Of a stretch of 22,339 nucleotides of DNA, positions 21,980 through 22,339 are shown in pieces. The DNA comes from an uncultured Microbacterium sp. (GTDB taxonomy: Bacteria; Actinomycetota; Actinomycetes; Actinomycetales; Microbacteriaceae). The stretch's first letter is position 1. Every line of letters begins with the position of its first letter. The notes below the pieces were generated by a model. The model was not told where the DNA came from. It saw only the letters and a program-made list of their open reading frames with translations, and searched no databases. Where the stretch lies: assembly GCA_937926065.1 (NCBI GenBank), contig CALANM010000141.1:1-22339 (forward strand), read 5' to 3'. Made by a program: the position numbers and the translations under genes.

Positions 21980-22339
21980 GTGGGAACCACCACCTCCGAA
22001 CCGATCGTGCACATCCTCTCGAGCACCGGCGCAGAGATCCATGTCGACGGTGACATCGACGAGGTCTTCGCCTCCACTGAGGAGGGTCTGCGCGCCCGTG
22101 TCGTCGAGGCGATCCGCCAGATTGCGGCGTCGGCCGGCGAGCCTGTCACCGCGACCATCGTCGACGGCAGCACCCGCTGGCCCATGATCGTCCACCCCGA
22201 CGGAACGTTCCTCGAGGCGCCATCGCTGTCCGAGGCGTCGATCCCGGATGCCGTGGCTCCGGCTTCAGCGCCTGCCGCGGCCGAGCCTCCCGCACCGACG
22301 CCCGTCGCCGCACCGGCTCCCGCCACCGAGGCTCCCGCC
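21980..22339 (+). CDS. Unrecognised protein, 5' part only (cut by window end)
   Basis: The first 120 codons of an open frame run off the end of the window without a stop. The start is GTG with GAAAGGA 5 nt upstream. Residues 1-75 form a compact domain: VHILSSTGAEIHVDGDIDEV, then helix EGLRARVVEAIRQIAASAG, then a strand pair TATIVDGSTRWPMIVHPDGTFLEA. From about residue 87 the sequence becomes a Pro/Ala linker (PAAAEPPAPTPVAAPAPATEAPA) that still continues at the end. Short N-terminal domains plus such linkers occur in actinobacterial MinD-like or type VII secretion-associated proteins, but I cannot confirm that from this part. There is no signal peptide or membrane segment so far. Confidence 0.75.
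   Translation, partial: MGTTTSEPIVHILSSTGAEIHVDGDIDEVFASTEEGLRARVVEAIRQIAASAGEPVTATIVDGSTRWPMIVHPDGTFLEAPSLSEASIPDAVAPASAPAAAEPPAPTPVAAPAPATEAPA

Overview
The window is high-GC DNA from an actinobacterium, most likely Microbacteriaceae (Microbacterium-like). The grounds are an estimated GC of about 70 percent, GC-rich third codon positions, GTG and TTG starts, many leaderless start sites, and a SufS-SufU and Mrp gene organisation usual in that group. The genus is inference. The window is almost fully coding. No gap exceeds 300 bases, and I see no tRNA, rRNA, CRISPR array, insertion sequence or phage gene.

Layout. (1) 14-3254: purA (-) and argG (+) diverge from a 115-bp promoter region and are followed by a small YjbR/MmcQ-family gene (-). 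Both PurA and ArgG condense aspartate with a nucleotide- or citrulline-based substrate. (2) 3418-6027: a membrane-anchored penicillin-acylase-family Ntn hydrolase (+), ending 4 bp from the end of the next operon. (3) 12293-6032 (-): a complete Mrp (Mnh) multisubunit Na+/H+ antiporter operon in the order A(B-fused)-C-D-E-F-G, with 4-nt overlaps at all five junctions. (4) 12333-14701: a LacI-family regulator (-) just upstream of mrpA, divergent from an MFS transporter (+). A 14-bp perfect palindrome lies in their shared promoter region. (5) 14729-16476 (-): sufS-sufU for Fe-S cluster assembly. (6) 16573-18560 (-): an M20D amidohydrolase coupled to an unknown membrane-anchored protein. (7) 18606-21305 (-): a GH13 alpha-glucosidase followed directly by its probable LacI-family regulator. 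The regulator reading frame is broken in the DNA-binding domain. A perfect 16-bp palindrome sits against the alpha-glucosidase -10 box. (8) 21386-22339 (+): apt and the first 120 codons of an unrecognised Pro/Ala-rich protein cut by the window end.

The genes are mostly housekeeping: purine synthesis and salvage, arginine, Fe-S assembly, pH/Na+ homeostasis and sugar use. The most notable signals are at the DNA level. Seven transcription units have a TANNNT box 6-7 nt before the start codon, which predicts leaderless mRNAs. The heptamer GGATGCC/GGCATCC recurs about thirty times, often by use of the rare codons GAT and GCA. The alpha-glucosidase operator is paired with a frameshifted regulator. 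I did not find a convincing wholly new gene system.
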